A stretch of 34,251 nt of DNA, taken from the NCBI GenBank assembly GCA_031284645.1, contig JAITXS010000195.1, forward strand, positions 1 to 34,251, read 5' to 3'. Shown in pieces: positions 34,139 through 34,251 of the stretch. Under the pieces are notes generated by a model that saw only the letters and a list, made by a program, of their open reading frames with translations, had not been told where the DNA came from and searched no databases. The stretch comes from Spirochaetaceae bacterium. Lineage in GTDB: Bacteria > Spirochaetota > Spirochaetia > Treponematales > Breznakiellaceae. How positions within the stretch are numbered: position 1 is the first letter of the stretch; each line of letters opens with the position of its first letter. The translations under genes were made by a program, and so were the position numbers.

Positions 34139-34251
34139 ATGGGGTTAGATATGCATAGCAGACACGAGATTGTAAGATGTAATTACAAAGCGTATCAGAA
34201 GGCAGGCAAGAAAGAGAAAAAAGAGATGCTGGACAGGTTGGCGCCAACTAC
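34139..34251 (+). CDS. Transposase N-terminus, cut by window edge
   Basis: 37 codons are visible: MGLDMHSRHEIVRCNYKAYQ, then AGKKEKKEMLDRLAP. The pattern 'MHSRHE... Y..A.KKEK.E.LD' is that of the N-terminal HTH part of integrase-core (DDE) transposases seen in spirochaetes and others. AAAGG sits upstream. The methionine at 34151 is an alternative start. The catalytic domain lies outside the window, so the family cannot be fixed. Confidence 0.55.
   Translation, partial: MGLDMHSRHEIVRCNYKAYQKAGKKEKKEMLDRLAPT

Overview
The window looks like the chromosome of a Treponema-like spirochaete. This is inferred from gene content and style, not from a marker search: many lipoproteins with short lipoboxes, an NfeD-flotillin pair, a fused TRAP permease, frequent GTG starts, groEL without groES, and chromosomal genes of moderate GC next to AT-rich acquired segments.

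Layout. (1) 1 to about 8,110 is one end of an integrated prophage-like element. A leftward early operon carries an HTH_17 (AlpA/excisionase-like) protein, several small unknown proteins, a RusA-type resolvase, a DUF932 protein and an N6-adenine-type methyltransferase that runs off the left edge. To its right are a small rightward gene, a Cro/CI-type repressor with a palindromic operator, a small membrane protein and a tyrosine integrase that faces the 3' end of tRNA-Tyr. The far att site lies outside the window. (2) 8,109-8,296 holds tRNA-Tyr and tRNA-Thr, both leftward, behind a good promoter. (3) 8,386-13,521 is housekeeping: groEL with a clear promoter and terminator, then ruvC and clpB. 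(4) 13,521-16,620 is an inserted-looking AT-rich island: G-rich telomere-like intergenic sequence, a perfect 52-bp direct repeat, decayed coding traces, a small lipoprotein, a BstYI/BglII-type restriction-modification pair, then the second copy of the 52-bp repeat. (5) 16,635-23,897 is one efflux operon: a regulator with two TetR DNA-binding domains, a TolC-like outer membrane protein, a lipoprotein adaptor, an RND pump and a small PII-like protein, with two of the junctions overlapping by ATGA. (6) 24,219-27,833 holds a helical lipoprotein, a lone LivH-type permease, an NfeD-like protein and a flotillin. (7) 28,120-31,091 is a TRAP transporter (DctP plus fused DctQM). (8) 31,106-33,853 is uvrC and an ABC ATPase of the iron-siderophore/B12 type. 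(9) The right edge holds the first codons of a transposase.

How the parts work together. The chromosomal backbone (groEL, ruvC, clpB, uvrC) is stress and DNA-repair housekeeping. The efflux operon appears self-contained, with a promoter whose start region overlaps an imperfect palindrome just before its own regulator. The restriction-modification pair and the integrated element are the accessory parts.

The points most worth a second look are the restriction-modification module bracketed by 52-bp repeats, the double-TetR regulator with a PII-like pump partner, the interleaved inverted repeats ahead of the prophage HTH gene, and an A7 tract that splits a translationally coupled small phage gene.
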